Source: Branchiostoma lanceolatum
Lineage: Eukaryota; Chordata; Leptocardii; Amphioxiformes; Branchiostomatidae
NCBI RefSeq assembly: GCF_035083965.1
Contig: NC_089722.1
Coordinates: 32,969,958-33,033,957, forward strand
Direction of reading: 5' to 3'
DNA length: 64,000 nucleotides
Shown: in pieces, positions 1 to 10,511 of the stretch
Numbering within the stretch: position 1 is the stretch's first letter
How the letters are laid out: the number at the start of each line of letters is the position of its first letter
The notes under the pieces: model-generated
The model's input: the letters and a program-made list of their open reading frames with translations, nothing else
Database searches by the model: none
Told to the model about the DNA's origin: nothing
Program-made: the position numbers and the translations under genes

Positions 1-867
1 TTGTCTTATCGGCAAAGAAAATAATGTTAGGTTCGGCACTCTACATTCAAAATGTAACCATCTGTGGGCCTCTGGAGACTGAAACATACGAAAAGAACCG
101 ACAATGTCAAACGGTTCGGTCAGGTGCTGAAAATGTGAGCCCATATCACTTGCAAAGTCACAGTCAGTGCCTCTGTCAGCGTTTAAAAGCGCTACTTCTA
201 AGACTGCTGCTTCCTCGGGCGAGGAGACGCATTGGAGACATTTTAAACCTGAACTCCACAATATCTTCAGTCCGGCCATATCATCTCTATCATTGGTAGA
301 TACGACAAACTGTGCGCGACAGTCGCTACTGGCGTAGTAAGACGTGAAGTCTTTAAGATCAAGCGGACAATCTGGATTGTGAGCATTGAGAGCAATAATA
401 CCGCTATGTTTCTCCATGATCTCAACCATACCTTTTGCATAGAAACTCGCCGAACTGCCTGACTTCTTCTCTTGATCCAAACTCTGAACTGGTGTTTCGC
501 ACGTGTCGTTGTAAACAGGCGGGTAGTCTGCAACGTCCTCGACGTGTATGTTCACCCGTCGCTCCTCTGCCTCTCTGCCCCAGCGAGTGACGTTGACCGT
601 GAGATTGTACGTCGTACTGACGTCATAATCTAACGGACGTGCGACGGTGATCATAGAGGCAGTTACCACGAACCGGCCGTGTTCGTTTCCCTCTACACTT
701 TCACACTGAAATTCATCTTCTTCATTATTAGAGGTGGGTAGAATGCTGGTGACGTTACTTCCGGCAGCAGCATTTTCTGGGACTGTGGCATAAAACGGAG
801 CTGTTGGAGAGGCATTCGACAACACCAAGAAAGGAACGAGGTTGAACAAACGCTTGAAAATGTGCAT
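1..867 (-). CDS. Cadherin-like secreted or membrane protein, N-terminal exon (partial at window edge)
   Basis: A single frame stays open for 289 codons from an ATG at 867 down to the left edge; an in-frame TAA lies a short way upstream of that ATG with no other ATG between, which fixes the start. The N-terminus (basic MHIFKR followed by LFNLVPFLVL) reads as a signal peptide. Residues about 25-125 look like a cadherin repeat: PENAAAGSNVTSI, then RPLDYDVSTTYNLTVNV and a closing VEDVADYPPVY, close to the family pattern LDxE..Y.LTV..V.D.NDxxP. Several NxT/NxS sites fit an extracellular protein. Residues about 126-289 hold several cysteines (DTCETP, PDCPL, SSDCRAQ, LKCLQC, DCDF, FECR) in a region I do not recognise. 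The rest of the gene, including any membrane segment, lies outside the window. The cadherin assignment is inference from motif spacing; the open frame is seen directly. Confidence 0.72.
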   Translation of the reverse strand, partial: MHIFKRLFNLVPFLVLSNASPTAPFYATVPENAAAGSNVTSILPTSNNEEDEFQCESVEGNEHGRFVVTASMITVARPLDYDVSTTYNLTVNVTRWGREAEERRVNIHVEDVADYPPVYNDTCETPVQSLDQEKKSGSSASFYAKGMVEIMEKHSGIIALNAHNPDCPLDLKDFTSYYASSDCRAQFVVSTNDRDDMAGLKILWSSGLKCLQCVSSPEEAAVLEVALLNADRGTDCDFASDMGSHFQHLTEPFDIVGSFRMFQSPEAHRWLHFECRVPNLTLFSLPIRQ

Positions 868-1595
868 CTTGAATATCACAGCAGACTGATACTGAGCCTT
901 CACATACAGTTATAGTAACTGTTTCTCTCCCGCAAGCAGAAACCTAATAAAGTCAGGACCTTCCGTATAAGATCGAACATAATCATGCACGACTAGTTAA
1001 TAAACACCTCATTTTCCTGATTTAGAAAGAGGAAGCACTTCGTGTGCTCAAACATTCCCTTTTTCGTCTAGCAAATGGCCGTGAATGTATGGCAAGTAAA
1101 CATTGGACGCAATTTAAAGATGGAAAGATAACACTATATTTGTTCGGTTGCATGTTGGGTTTTCCCGTGCTCCTCGTTTATTCCTGAATCTAGGCCCCAG
1201 CTTGAGGGGCCGGGGGTAGGTAGGTGGGGTTTTGTTGGCGGCACGGGTTCCGGAAAATATGTAATACCTGCAATCCTATGGAAAAGCGAGAAAAAGACGG
1301 TGTCATTTATACCCAGTGGGGTAGGAGTGTTCGGAATTTTTTAACGTTCTCTCCCTTTGTAATCTCATAAATCAAAACTTTTGACCAATGAAACTTACCT
1401 TCAACCAACTACCCACAGATAAAGAAAATTAATTTTCTAAAAAAAAAAAACGAGAAGAAGAATATAGTCTGTCCTGCCGTAGCCACACCGAAACTACAAA
1501 GATTTCACAAAACATCCCCCCCCGCTTTATAATGGTATCAACCATGGGGTCAAGGCGCAGGCTCCAAAAGCTGCGTCACCCCTAGTGGTGTGGAT
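868..1595. other. Upstream flank of the cadherin-like gene, no gene seen
   Basis: This stretch should contain the promoter and 5' untranslated region of the minus-strand gene at 1-867. It has a short poly-A run near 1438 and a C run near 1507. I see no coding frame and no confident promoter element. Confidence 0.4.
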
Positions 1596-1597
1596 CT

Positions 1598-2022
1598 AAA
1601 CCCGAGTTTAGGTTTAGGTTCGGACTCGAGTCCAGAGGTTTAGGTTCAGGTCCGGACTTAAAAGTCCGGACCTGAACAATAATTTTGGAATATTTTTTTC
1701 GTATTACATGTAAAATTGCATATTGGCAGATATTTTACACGTAATTTGAAAGCTATTTATACGGAATTATATACAGTCAGTAATTAACACAAAAGTTCAG
1801 TTATAAACACAAAAACAGCAATGTTTTAATATTTTTCTAGTGCAAATTTCACGATTTAAGGAAGGTTTAAGACGGTTTAAAACAAAAAAGAGTGTATGAG
1901 TGAGAGAATTTTTTGTCAAGTCCGGACTTGTTTCCAGACGTTTAGGTTTTTTTGGACTTGAACCTAAACGTTTTACAAGTCTGGAACCGGTCCGGCCGGA
2001 CCGATCCGAACCCAATTCCAGC
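1598..2022. mobile_element. Short inverted-repeat element rich in GTCCGGAC motifs
   Basis: The ends carry the same words in opposite orientation: GTTTAGGTTCGGACTC near 1615 and GAACCTAAACGTTT near 1958, together with several copies of GTCCGGAC or its half. The AT-rich centre lies between. This is the layout of a non-autonomous DNA transposon of about 425 bp, but clean target duplications were not found, so the limits are approximate. Confidence 0.42.
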
Positions 2023-2560
2023 TATTAATGAATGAAGACCTTCATTGTATATTCGTGCCCCGAGGGGCTAGATACAGGTTGTCTAACATAAACTTAACTA
2101 ACATGTGAGTAACATATACAGTAAATTATATACAGTACATAGTTTAAACATACATGGTAGACGAAAGTGATAAGCTAAGCTAATCAAGTAGAGTCAACTA
2201 TGTACATGTGTAGATGTATGAACAGATCATGTTTCTTATTACAAGGGTTGTTTAGACGGAACAAAAATATAAATTCATCCGTTGCGTTCAAATTGTCAAA
2301 GTATGGGGATCTTTCATCAATACACTTGAAAAGAACATTTCTTTCTTTATCGTAAAGTCTACAATCTTAAATGAAGTGCCACTCATCTTCTATTTGATTT
2401 AACTTACAATATTTACAAAGTCTATGTTTTGGAAGCGTGTGGTTATGCCTTCCTGTTCCAATATGTAATTTGTGACAACTAATCCTGAATTTAATGACAG
2501 CTACTCTATGCTGTATGTTGCTTATAGATAGATACTCTTTCAATAACACGGTGACGAAAA
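2023..2560 (-). mobile_element. LINE 3' end (L2/CR1-type), 5'-truncated relic
   Basis: Reading the minus strand from about 2551, the translation resembles the C-terminal zinc-binding tail of L2/CR1-type LINE ORF2: RLCKYC followed by IEDEWHFI, then DCRLYDKERN and a terminal part ending in VDST and a stop near 2187. One in-frame TAA sits between HFI and DCRLY, so this copy cannot make the intact tail. The 3' untranslated part holds a GC-rich word near 2055 and ends in an ATTCATT-like tail near 2023-2036, as these LINEs often do. Everything 5' of the last roughly 120 codons is missing. Family assignment is from remembered motif order; a protein search would settle L2 versus CR1. Confidence 0.75.
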
Positions 2561-3875
2561 GCAGGTTTCCCTGCCGAGCCGAACGCCCAAGAAGAAACCA
2601 GTAGATAAATGAATAAGCCTCCTCGCCCTAATACCTATCTACATTCCAACTAGCCTGATTTACACGCTCGTACCCAGCGCCCTGGCCTGGATACTAGACC
2701 TTTCGCGCGATAAGATGCGATAACCCCTTTTGGGCGGGGAAGCCTAGTAGGGATAGAGTTGGCACCCGGGCGCTCTTGGCAGCCGAACTCTAATGGTATC
2801 CCGCGCGAGAGATAATTTGGGGGGCCGTGTACTATCTGTGGCGGCGGCGCAAGTTGCTTCCCCGGCTGAGGGATTAGCGCCAGAAGCCCGGTGGTCTGGC
2901 ACCCAGGCTACCAGCGCCCCGGAGAAGCCACAGGTTTAGATCGTCGGCTTTGAAATGATGTCGCCTCAAGCTCAACAAAATAAACTTTCTAGAATTCACA
3001 GCTGTCATTTTTGTTTTGTTTTGTTCTGTTCTTGATAACAGTTCCTCAGTAATTGCGTTCGCACGCCAGTACTGGCGATGTTTTACAGTGGTAGTTGACC
3101 GCTATTTCTGCTAACTATCACGGTCTAAACAAGACCCAACTTGACTATTTTGTGGGTAAAATGTTGCACAATGGTGATACGTCATAAGAAACGGAGACTT
3201 ACAAAGTGCCTTATTGTTGTCGCTGTTAGGCTGTTAAGATTACCCCTCTACATATTGCACAGAGGGGAGTCATGTCACGGAAGGGAGTTTGGCACGGTAG
3301 GGAGTTTGGCATTCTCAGCTGCCATCTCCTACCCAGGTTTGTTTGCGCAAGCAGTTCCCTGATTCGTTTGCGCTGATAGTCCCGGCCCCTTCTCGGTCCC
3401 AGGATCCGCAGTTTCACCCAAATAGAGTCACCATGCGATCTATATATGTATTGCACGTATCACCCCGAGGAGCGTGCCTGATTTTAATCGAGCTAAAAGC
3501 AGCTGTCCGCAACTGGCCAACCCCCTGGAGGGAGGGGGCATAAAACCCGGACAGCTGGAGTTTGCCTTATTATACAGACTACATTCCGACGCCTCCGACA
3601 GTTCAGTACTGACCGAAGAACTGTGGTGACCACGAGAACGAAATTTGGTACCTTTTTTGAGACATCAACCCGTCGATAATTTCTGCGGAACGTGACAGGA
3701 TCGACTGAAGGTACGTACGTGTACGGAGAACCGATAAATATTGATCTACATTATGTTTGGCCAACCGAAAAGCGTCTTACTAATGTTCTGTGCCTCGTAC
3801 TGAAAACTCCAAGGCTGTTTCTTTGGTTCAAACTGAAAGTGTTGTCTATACATCACAACATCAAAGTATTCTTAC
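2561..3875. other. Gene-free repeat-like stretch
   Basis: 2561-2960 is GC-rich with short inverted words and a CTGGCACCCAGGCTA segment near 2898 that recurs in similar form near 8540, so it is probably non-autonomous transposon sequence. A TTTTG-rich run lies near 3010. Near 3610-3645 there is a small hairpin with GTGGTGACCAC followed by GAACGAAAT, a layout similar to the foldback element just downstream. No convincing coding frame was found. Confidence 0.35.
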
Positions 3876-4165
3876 GCCGTTTTAGTTACGATACTATATT
3901 CTTAAGAGAATTCAGACACTACAACTGGATAAGAATTCGGAGATTTATTTCCGGACGCTTCCAGTGACCTTCATCACTCTACTTCAGCGTCACTAAAATG
4001 AAGTAGCAGAACTAACCAGTGCATATTTACAATAACTAGAAAAAACGGTTTTACATGGCAAATCACACAGTCATGCATAAGAGGTATTGAAAAGATGGGA
4101 AGGTTCCTATAGTAAGACAACACCGAATTACCGAATTCTTATCCAGTTGTAGAATCTGAAATCTC
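3876..4165. mobile_element. Foldback element with CTTATCCAGTTGTAG arms
   Basis: The word CTACAACTGGATAAGAATTC near 3917 is mirrored by GAATTCTTATCCAGTTGTAG near 4134, giving inverted arms with a loop of roughly 190 bp. Inside the left arm, read on the minus strand, is a GTGATGAAGGTCACTGGAAG segment followed by CGTCCGGAA. The same arm type occurs at 62955-63290. I recall such ends from Penelope-like and related non-autonomous elements in marine animals; here only the short terminal structure is present and it is a relic without a coding region. Confidence 0.55.
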
Positions 4166-4682
4166 TTTGCGACCCTTTATATATTGTTTACCTGGATGTC
4201 TAACCTTTACAAACGTAGTTCCACTATGGTTCAATCTGTAACAGTGCTTAAATGCTTCTACTCACTCTACTAAGGATGAATTCGTAACAATTGGAAGGGT
4301 CGTAAGGAGGTTCTCCATCATTCATTTTCTTCAATTGTAAAATTTCTGGTTGCCAAAACTATCCTGGCACTTGTATGTTATGTTGAAGGTTATACAGAAT
4401 CTTTTTTTTAACCTCAATCATTAATAAGTAACCTCAAAATAAACTTTCTAAAAATAGCTGATGTTTGTTCAGTATCTACGAAGTCCCTGCGTTGGCCCCG
4501 TCCCACGACGACTGCTTTTTATCTGAGCATGTTGGGTGGGCAAGTGTCAGGTCAGGGGACGGTTCATTAACAGTTGTATAAGCAGTTTTGTTGAATAGGT
4601 TCAATTTAGGGGATGGTTCACTCATTGCTTATTTTGTTGTTCAACGTGGGAGAGTCAACACGAAGCAAGTTGTAATAGTAAT

Positions 4683-4932
4683 TATTATTGTAGTTTACTT
4701 TATTACCTTCGCCAAAAAGGTTATGTTCAAGTCAATGCCGTTTATGTGTGTGTGTGTGTGTGTCTGTATCTGTGTGTGTGGATGTGTGTGTGGATATCTG
4801 CGTCTGTGTCTGTCTCTCTGTGTGTGTGTGTGTGTGTGTCTGTCTGTATCTGTGTGTGTGGATGTGTGTGTGGATATCTGTGTCTGTGTCTGTCTCTCTC
4901 TCTCTGTGTGTGTGTGTGTGTGTGTGTGTATC

Positions 4933-4963
<31 letters not shown>

Positions 4964-4995
4964 CTGTCTCTGTGTGTTTCTGTGTGTGTGTGTGT

Positions 4996-5071
<76 letters not shown>

Positions 5072-5150
5072 TTGTCTGTCTGTTGACAACATAACTCAAG
5101 TAGCTATGGATACTTATGATATCAGTTGGGGTCGGGGAAACGGAGATGAA
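4683..5150. repeat. Long (TG)n tract inside an interspersed repeat
   Basis: Bases 4746-5071 are almost purely TG with TC and TATC interruptions. A block around 4761-4817 is repeated around 4841-4897, showing slippage or unequal exchange. The tract is framed by ACCTTCGCCAAAAAGGTTAT on the left and ACAACATAACTCAAGTAGC on the right. The right frame resembles the ATAACTCAAGAA segment of the element at 51428-52265, which also carries a TG-rich stretch, so the microsatellite probably travelled with a mobile repeat. Confidence 0.8.
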
Positions 5151-5643
5151 ATTCGATAATCAGCCCCTTAGTTGTTTTCTACTGGCGAAGTGCACTTCGG
5201 ATTTTGATATCTTGTGATATTGACATGATAAGTTCATCATTGTGGAATGGTAGATAACCGCTTCTTACAAAGAGTAAGTGGTGTTGATCCCCCTATCGAC
5301 ATTTCCCCCAACTGTAATAAGGACACGATGTTTTTTGAGACTTTGAAAAGAATATTTCAGGAATGGGTTGACGGACTGTCATGATTTTTGGAATGTAAGT
5401 GATGATTTACATAATCAGATGCTAATTTGGATGTAATTAGTATAATGGGTGGGGAATATACTTTAGTACTATATACTTAATATAGACTCTACGAATAAAA
5501 TATGTACAATAGAAAATCTGGGATGAATTGTCTAAAATGCAATTGTTTCTTTGTGGTTTCCAATGTGTTATTGTCGAATATATAATACCTGAAAAAGCTG
5601 TTGTGGTTCATCAAATCGGCAAGCTTATACCTAAAATATATCG
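5151..5643. other. Upstream region of the zinc-finger gene
   Basis: AT-rich, no coding frame. It probably contains an intron or the 5' region of the following gene. A likely splice acceptor (TTCAATGCTACAG) ends at 5664, inside the open frame just before the proposed start codon. Confidence 0.3.
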
Positions 5644-5700
5644 TTGTCTACTTCAATGCTACAGGTCCGCTCTTCAGAAGTTGTTTCAGTTCTTATCATC

Positions 5701-8379
5701 ATGACAACGACAAATGCAAGTAGCTCTGAACAGGTAGGTGGGGGAACAGAAAGGCTGTCTGATAGCAGTGTTGCAAGTACCCAACACTACAGGTGTGAGG
5801 AGTGCGGCAAGCAGTTCAGTGGGCTTGGGGATCTGAAGAAACACATTAGGACTCATACAGGGGAGAAACCCTATAGGTGTGAGGAGTGCAGCAGGCAGTT
5901 CAGCCTTTTCGGCGCTTTGAAGACTCACATGCGGACTCATACAGGGGAGAAACCCTACAGGTGTGAGGAGTGCAGCAGGCAGTTCAGTGAGCTGGGCAAT
6001 CTGAAGCAACACATCAGGACTCATACAGGGGAGAAACCCTACAGATGTGAGGAGTGCAGTAGGCAGTTCAGCCTTTTCGGCGCTTTGAAGACTCACATGC
6101 GGACTCATACAGGGGAGAAACCCTACAGGTGTGAGGAGTGCGGCAGGCAGTTCAGTCGGCTGGGTACTCTGAAGGTACACATGCACACTCACACAGGGGA
6201 AAAACCTTACAGGTGTGAGGAATGCAGCAGAAAGTTCATTCAGCGGAGTGATTTGAAGAAACACATGCGAATTCACACCGGGGAGAAACCCTACAAGTGT
6301 GAGGAGTGCGGCAGGCAGTTCAATCAGCTGGGTGATTTGAAGAAACACATGCGAATCCACACCGGGGAGAAACCCTACACGTGTGAGGAGTGCAACAAAC
6401 AGTTCAGGGAGCTTGGGAATCCGAAGAAACATATTCGGACTCATATAGGGGAGAAACCCTACAAGTGTGAGGAGTGCACCATGCAGTTCCGACGTCACGG
6501 TGATTTGAAGGCTCACATGCAAACTCACACAGGGGAGAAACCCTACAGGTGTGAGGAGTGCGGCAGGCAGTTCAGTCAGCTGGGTGATCTGAAGACACAC
6601 AGGCACACTCACACAGGTGAGAAATCCTACAGGTGTGAGGAATGCAGCAGGCAGTTCGTTCAGCTGAGAGATTTGCACCCGGTGGTTGTTTTACGCCGTT
6701 GTTTCTCACAAACTCACACAGGGGAGAAACCCTACAGGTGTGAGGAGTGCACCATGCAGTTCCGACGTCACGGTGCTTTGAAGGCTCACATGCAAACTCA
6801 CACAAGGGAGAAACTCTACAGGTGTGAGGAGTGCGGCAAGCAGTTCAGTGGGCTTGGGGATCTGAAGAAACACATTAGGACTCATACAGGGGAGAAACCC
6901 TATAGGTGTGAGGAGTGCAGCAGGCAGTTCAGCCTTTTCGGCGCTTTGAAGACTCACATGCGGACTCATACAGGGGAGAAACCCTACAGGTGTGAGGAGT
7001 GCAGCAGGCAGTTCAGTGAGCTGGGCAATCTGAAGCAACACATCAGGACTCATACAGGGGAGAAACCCTACAGATGTGAGGAGTGCAGTAGGCAGTTCAG
7101 CCTTTTCGGCGCTTTGAAGACTCACATGCGGACTCATACAGGGGAGAAACCCTACAGGTGTGAGGAGTGCGGCAGGCAGTTCAGTCGGCTGGGTACTCTG
7201 AAGGTACACATGCACACTCACACAGGGGAAAAACCTTACAGGTGTGAGGAATGCAGCAGAAAGTTCATTCAGCGGAGTGATTTGAAGAAACACATGCGAA
7301 TTCACACCGGGGAGAAACCCTACAAGTGTGAGGAGTGCGGCAGGCAGTTCAATCAGCTGGGTGATTTGAAGAAACACATGCGAATCCACACCGGGGAGAA
7401 ACCCTACACGTGTGAGGAGTGCAACAAACAGTTCAGGGAGCTTGGGAATCCGAAGAAACATATTCGGACTCATATAGGGGAGAAACCCTACAAGTGTGAG
7501 GAGTGCACCATGCAGTTCCGACGTCACGGTGATTTGAAGGCTCACATGCAAACTCACACAGGGGAGAAACCCTACAGGTGTGAGGAGTGCGGCAGGCAGT
7601 TCAGTCAGCTGGGTGATCTGAAGACACACAGGCACACTCACACAGGTGAGAAATCCTACAGGTGTGAGGAATGCAGCAGGCAGTTCGTTCAGCTGAGAGA
7701 TTTGCACCCGGTGGTTGTTTTACGCCGTTGTTTCTCACAAACTCACACAGGGGAGAAACCCTACAGGTGTGAGGAGTGCACCATGCAGTTCCGACGTCAC
7801 GGTGCTTTGAAGGCTCACATGCAAACTCACACAAGGGAGAAACTCTACAGGTGTGAGGAGCACGGAAGGCAGTTCAGTCAGCTGGGTAATCTGAAGACGC
7901 ACAGGCACACTCACACAGGGGAGAAACCCTACAGGTGTGAGGTTTGTGGCAGGCAGTTCAGTCAGCTAGGTAATCTTAAGACACACAGGCACACTCACAC
8001 AGGTGAGAAATCCTACAGGTGTGAGGAATGCAGCAGGCAGTTCATTCAGCTGAAAGATTTGCACCCGGTGGTTGTTTTACGCCGTGATTTGAAGGCTCAC
8101 ATGCAAACGCACACAGGGGAGAAAGCCTACAGGTGTGAGGAGTGCACCATGCAGTTCCGACGTCACGGTGATTTGAAGGCTCACATGCAAACTCACACCG
8201 GGGAGAAACCCTACAAGTGTGAAAAGTGCAGCAAGCTTAAGCAGTTTCGATTGCCGAGTAGTCTGAGGGCTCACATGCTGGGGGCAGACGGAGCTCTCTG
8301 TCGCCTTGGTAATCATTTGCACCCGGTGGTTATTTTACGCCGTCCCGGTTGGCTAAAAACTACTACCGGGTCCCAATGA
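5701..8379 (+). CDS. Poly-C2H2 zinc-finger protein with 29 finger modules
   Basis: A probable nuclear DNA-binding protein. The frame is open from 5644 (a TTG) but the first ATG in a good context is at 5701 (MTTTNASSSEQ), and a splice acceptor may lie at 5664. After about 29 residues come tandem modules of 28 residues, Y-x-C-x2-C-x3-F-x5-L-x2-H-x3-H with the linker THTGEKP. Modules 1-12 are repeated exactly as modules 13-24. Modules 11, 23 and 27 are interrupted by LHPVVVLRR; module 25 has lost its second zinc cysteine (CEEH); module 29 is degenerate (CEKCSKLKQF...). Helix positions -1, 2, 3, 6 are mostly Q/R/E/L, G, D/N/A/T, K/T, so neighbouring fingers would read similar bases. Modules 2 and 4 are identical too. 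No KRAB, BTB, SCAN or other effector domain is seen. The last residues (HPVVILRRPGWLKTTTGSQ) come from an adjoining MITE. It could be a complete gene or the last exon of one; the coding capacity is certain, the expression is not. Confidence 0.87.
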   Translation: MTTTNASSSEQVGGGTERLSDSSVASTQHYRCEECGKQFSGLGDLKKHIRTHTGEKPYRCEECSRQFSLFGALKTHMRTHTGEKPYRCEECSRQFSELGNLKQHIRTHTGEKPYRCEECSRQFSLFGALKTHMRTHTGEKPYRCEECGRQFSRLGTLKVHMHTHTGEKPYRCEECSRKFIQRSDLKKHMRIHTGEKPYKCEECGRQFNQLGDLKKHMRIHTGEKPYTCEECNKQFRELGNPKKHIRTHIGEKPYKCEECTMQFRRHGDLKAHMQTHTGEKPYRCEECGRQFSQLGDLKTHRHTHTGEKSYRCEECSRQFVQLRDLHPVVVLRRCFSQTHTGEKPYRCEECTMQFRRHGALKAHMQTHTREKLYRCEECGKQFSGLGDLKKHIRTHTGEKPYRCEECSRQFSLFGALKTHMRTHTGEKPYRCEECSRQFSELGNLKQHIRTHTGEKPYRCEECSRQFSLFGALKTHMRTHTGEKPYRCEECGRQFSRLGTLKVHMHTHTGEKPYRCEECSRKFIQRSDLKKHMRIHTGEKPYKCEECGRQFNQLGDLKKHMRIHTGEKPYTCEECNKQFRELGNPKKHIRTHIGEKPYKCEECTMQFRRHGDLKAHMQTHTGEKPYRCEECGRQFSQLGDLKTHRHTHTGEKSYRCEECSRQFVQLRDLHPVVVLRRCFSQTHTGEKPYRCEECTMQFRRHGALKAHMQTHTREKLYRCEEHGRQFSQLGNLKTHRHTHTGEKPYRCEVCGRQFSQLGNLKTHRHTHTGEKSYRCEECSRQFIQLKDLHPVVVLRRDLKAHMQTHTGEKAYRCEECTMQFRRHGDLKAHMQTHTGEKPYKCEKCSKLKQFRLPSSLRAHMLGADGALCRLGNHLHPVVILRRPGWLKTTTGSQ
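5788..7845 (+). repeat. Perfect in-frame tandem duplication, 2 x 1029 bp
   Basis: Bases 5788-6816 and 6817-7845 are two head-to-tail copies of a 343-codon block (eleven 28-residue fingers plus one 35-residue interrupted finger). Every segment I compared was identical, including synonymous sites, which implies a very recent unequal exchange, gene conversion, or an assembly duplication. Confidence 0.9.
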
Positions 8380-8450
8380 ATACGCCAGCGGCGGAAAGCC
8401 CCTTTTGTCCGAAGAGAGACCGTCGAAACCACGGTAGACTCGATGCCAGG
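8316..8450 (+). mobile_element. MITE fragment overlapping the zinc-finger C-terminus
   Basis: GCACCCGGTGGTTATTTT near 8319 and AAAACTACTACCGGGT near 8355 form a hairpin. The sequence after it (TTGTCCGAAGAGA, then ACCACGGTAGACTCGATGCC) matches the 3' half of the element at 18155-18445. The zinc-finger ORF enters this fragment and stops in it at 8377-8379, so about the last 20 codons are transposon-derived. Confidence 0.65.
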
Positions 8451-8810
8451 TTAGCCTAGGTGCCTTCCTCCGATGTAACCACTGGCTCAATCTTTTTGCT
8501 TGCTAATCCGTACTTATATAATAAACAAGCGAAAGAGGGTGGCACCCAGGCTATTAGGGCATAAGGTGAAACTACGAATACACGCATGATCGTCACATGT
8601 CTTACAGGGACCTGATTTTGATACATTGAGAATTTTTTTTGGAGATGCTAGTAATGAACCTTCGTATCCTACGAGTAAACACACTTTGATTTTGCAAAGA
8701 TGGAGAACATTTTGTATTTCAAACATTTTGTTGGCTAGGTTGTAGTAAATATAACATTTTTTTCAGACAAAACGTCAATTATGAATTAGCTCATCAATCT
8801 AGTATTAGTG

Positions 8811-9090
8811 CATGTGTTAGGAAGGTTAAGACAAATGTCCCTTTTTATTCGTAAGAATATAAGGACATGATATTGTATACGGTAAATAATGCATATGAAA
8901 TAAGATTTTGTATTATCTTAGTATTAGTTTTGTTATTTAGAACTAACACATAGTGACAAGTCCATTCATGTGTTAGGAATATGTTAAGAAAAATGTCACT
9001 TTTATTTGTTAGAATGTAAGGACATAAAACTGTATATGGTACATAATGCATATGAAATAATATTTTGTATTATTTTAGTAATAGTTTTGT
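8811..9090 (+). repeat. Two diverged tandem copies of a 157-bp unit
   Basis: CATGTGTTAGGAAGGTTAAG at 8811 is matched by CATGTGTTAGGAATATGTTA at about 8968, and the similarity continues through AAGGACAT, ATAATGCATATGAAATAA and TTTTGTATTAT in both. No coding content. Confidence 0.75.
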
Positions 9091-10511
9091 GTATTCCTGT
9101 TCAAGAGCAGCATTAGGTGTTGATATGTAGAACAAGTATAGTTAGTTCTATAGGTAAACTCAGTCTGTAATGTTATGTTATTTGCATCTATATCTGTAGA
9201 ATTTTTAAGTTTATAACTTGACAACGATAATAAATTTTATGCTAACTATAGTAGCAAATGATGATCAGTTGACCCAACAAAATCAAGAAAATATTGATCG
9301 TTGCAAATAATGATGTTGTATATCTGTTTGCATGTGTATTGTAGTATTGTATAAAGATGTGGGTTGCGGTTTTCATCGAAAAAAAAAAACTAATACGAAA
9401 TGTTCGTTATACAATGTACTTTATTATCCATACTATCCTAATCAAAATAATGATAACATCAAGTGAATTCGTTTGTGATAGTTAAATTTTGTTTTTCATA
9501 ACCCTTTTCCATACTTAGGTATCTTTGTTAAGAATGAACATTATCAGTGTTGAATTATTAAAATAAAACTATTTTTGTTTCGATGATGAAAAAATGTCGC
9601 AATGTTTCTAAAATGAAAATCTTATCATTAAATGTAACTGTTGCGGTATTGTTCTCCAATGACTCTGTAATAACCGATATATATTTAAGTTATGATGTCA
9701 TTTAGTATGTTATGAGAAAATAATGCACCATCATGTAATACTTCCTCTGCATTAGAATAAATGTGTACAATAACACCATAAGATTGGCATATCTTACCCA
9801 GATAGGCGTTGATATGGCAATGGTCAGCAATGAAAATTATGGTGTATTATGGTAAATGGATATCTTAGGGAAATGTCATTGTTTCTTAATGTTGAATGGT
9901 GACCCTTTTACAATCTCACAATGCACAACGTGAATACATTTTGTGATATCGGGAGACCGGTCACGTGTTCCTATTTTTATCTAATACATACCTTAAGTTT
10001 AAATCTGATGTTGCAGAAACTAATGACAACTTGTAAAGTAAAAAAAAAAAGGAGACATGTGAGCATTTATTAATAAGTGCCATCGATAAAGGAGCAAGAG
10101 TGATCGGCCACAACTCACGGCCCTCAAATTCGCTATGATGTAACTATATTACACATATTAATTATCCAACGAATGGGTCTGCTTTATTCCTAATTCCCCA
10201 CTGGCTATAAGCTGTGCGTTCGAACATACAAGTGCAAAATGGTGTTTTTCTGCAAATCCGCTGTCTTTCATGTTGAGACTGGGTAAACTTGCATGAGAGT
10301 TCATTGCCACTTCTAGATGTTAACGGAACACAGGTTTTCTCTAACCATACAAAATTTTGCATGCTTACATACACGATATACAAGATATAAATCCTTATTA
10401 CTACAATGCTGCTAGAATGAATAAACGATGATGACTAAACAAAAGGAAAATACAATGTAGCAAATTGAACGGAAGCGATAACATTGATATTAATGTTGTT
10501 AGTTTCCTCTC
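9091..10511. other. AT-rich stretch without a recognised gene
   Basis: Contains short poly-A runs near 9380 and 10040 and several AATAAA words that could serve the upstream zinc-finger gene, but none is clearly its polyadenylation signal. No coding frame, hairpin or array stands out. Confidence 0.35.

Noticed and set aside
4588-5159. Several open frames of 107-168 residues rich in Cys-Val or Thr-His
   Set aside because: They are translations of the TG microsatellite on both strands.
5686-8322. Long minus-strand frames opposite the zinc-finger gene
   Set aside because: They mirror the repeated finger codons and have no independent domain.
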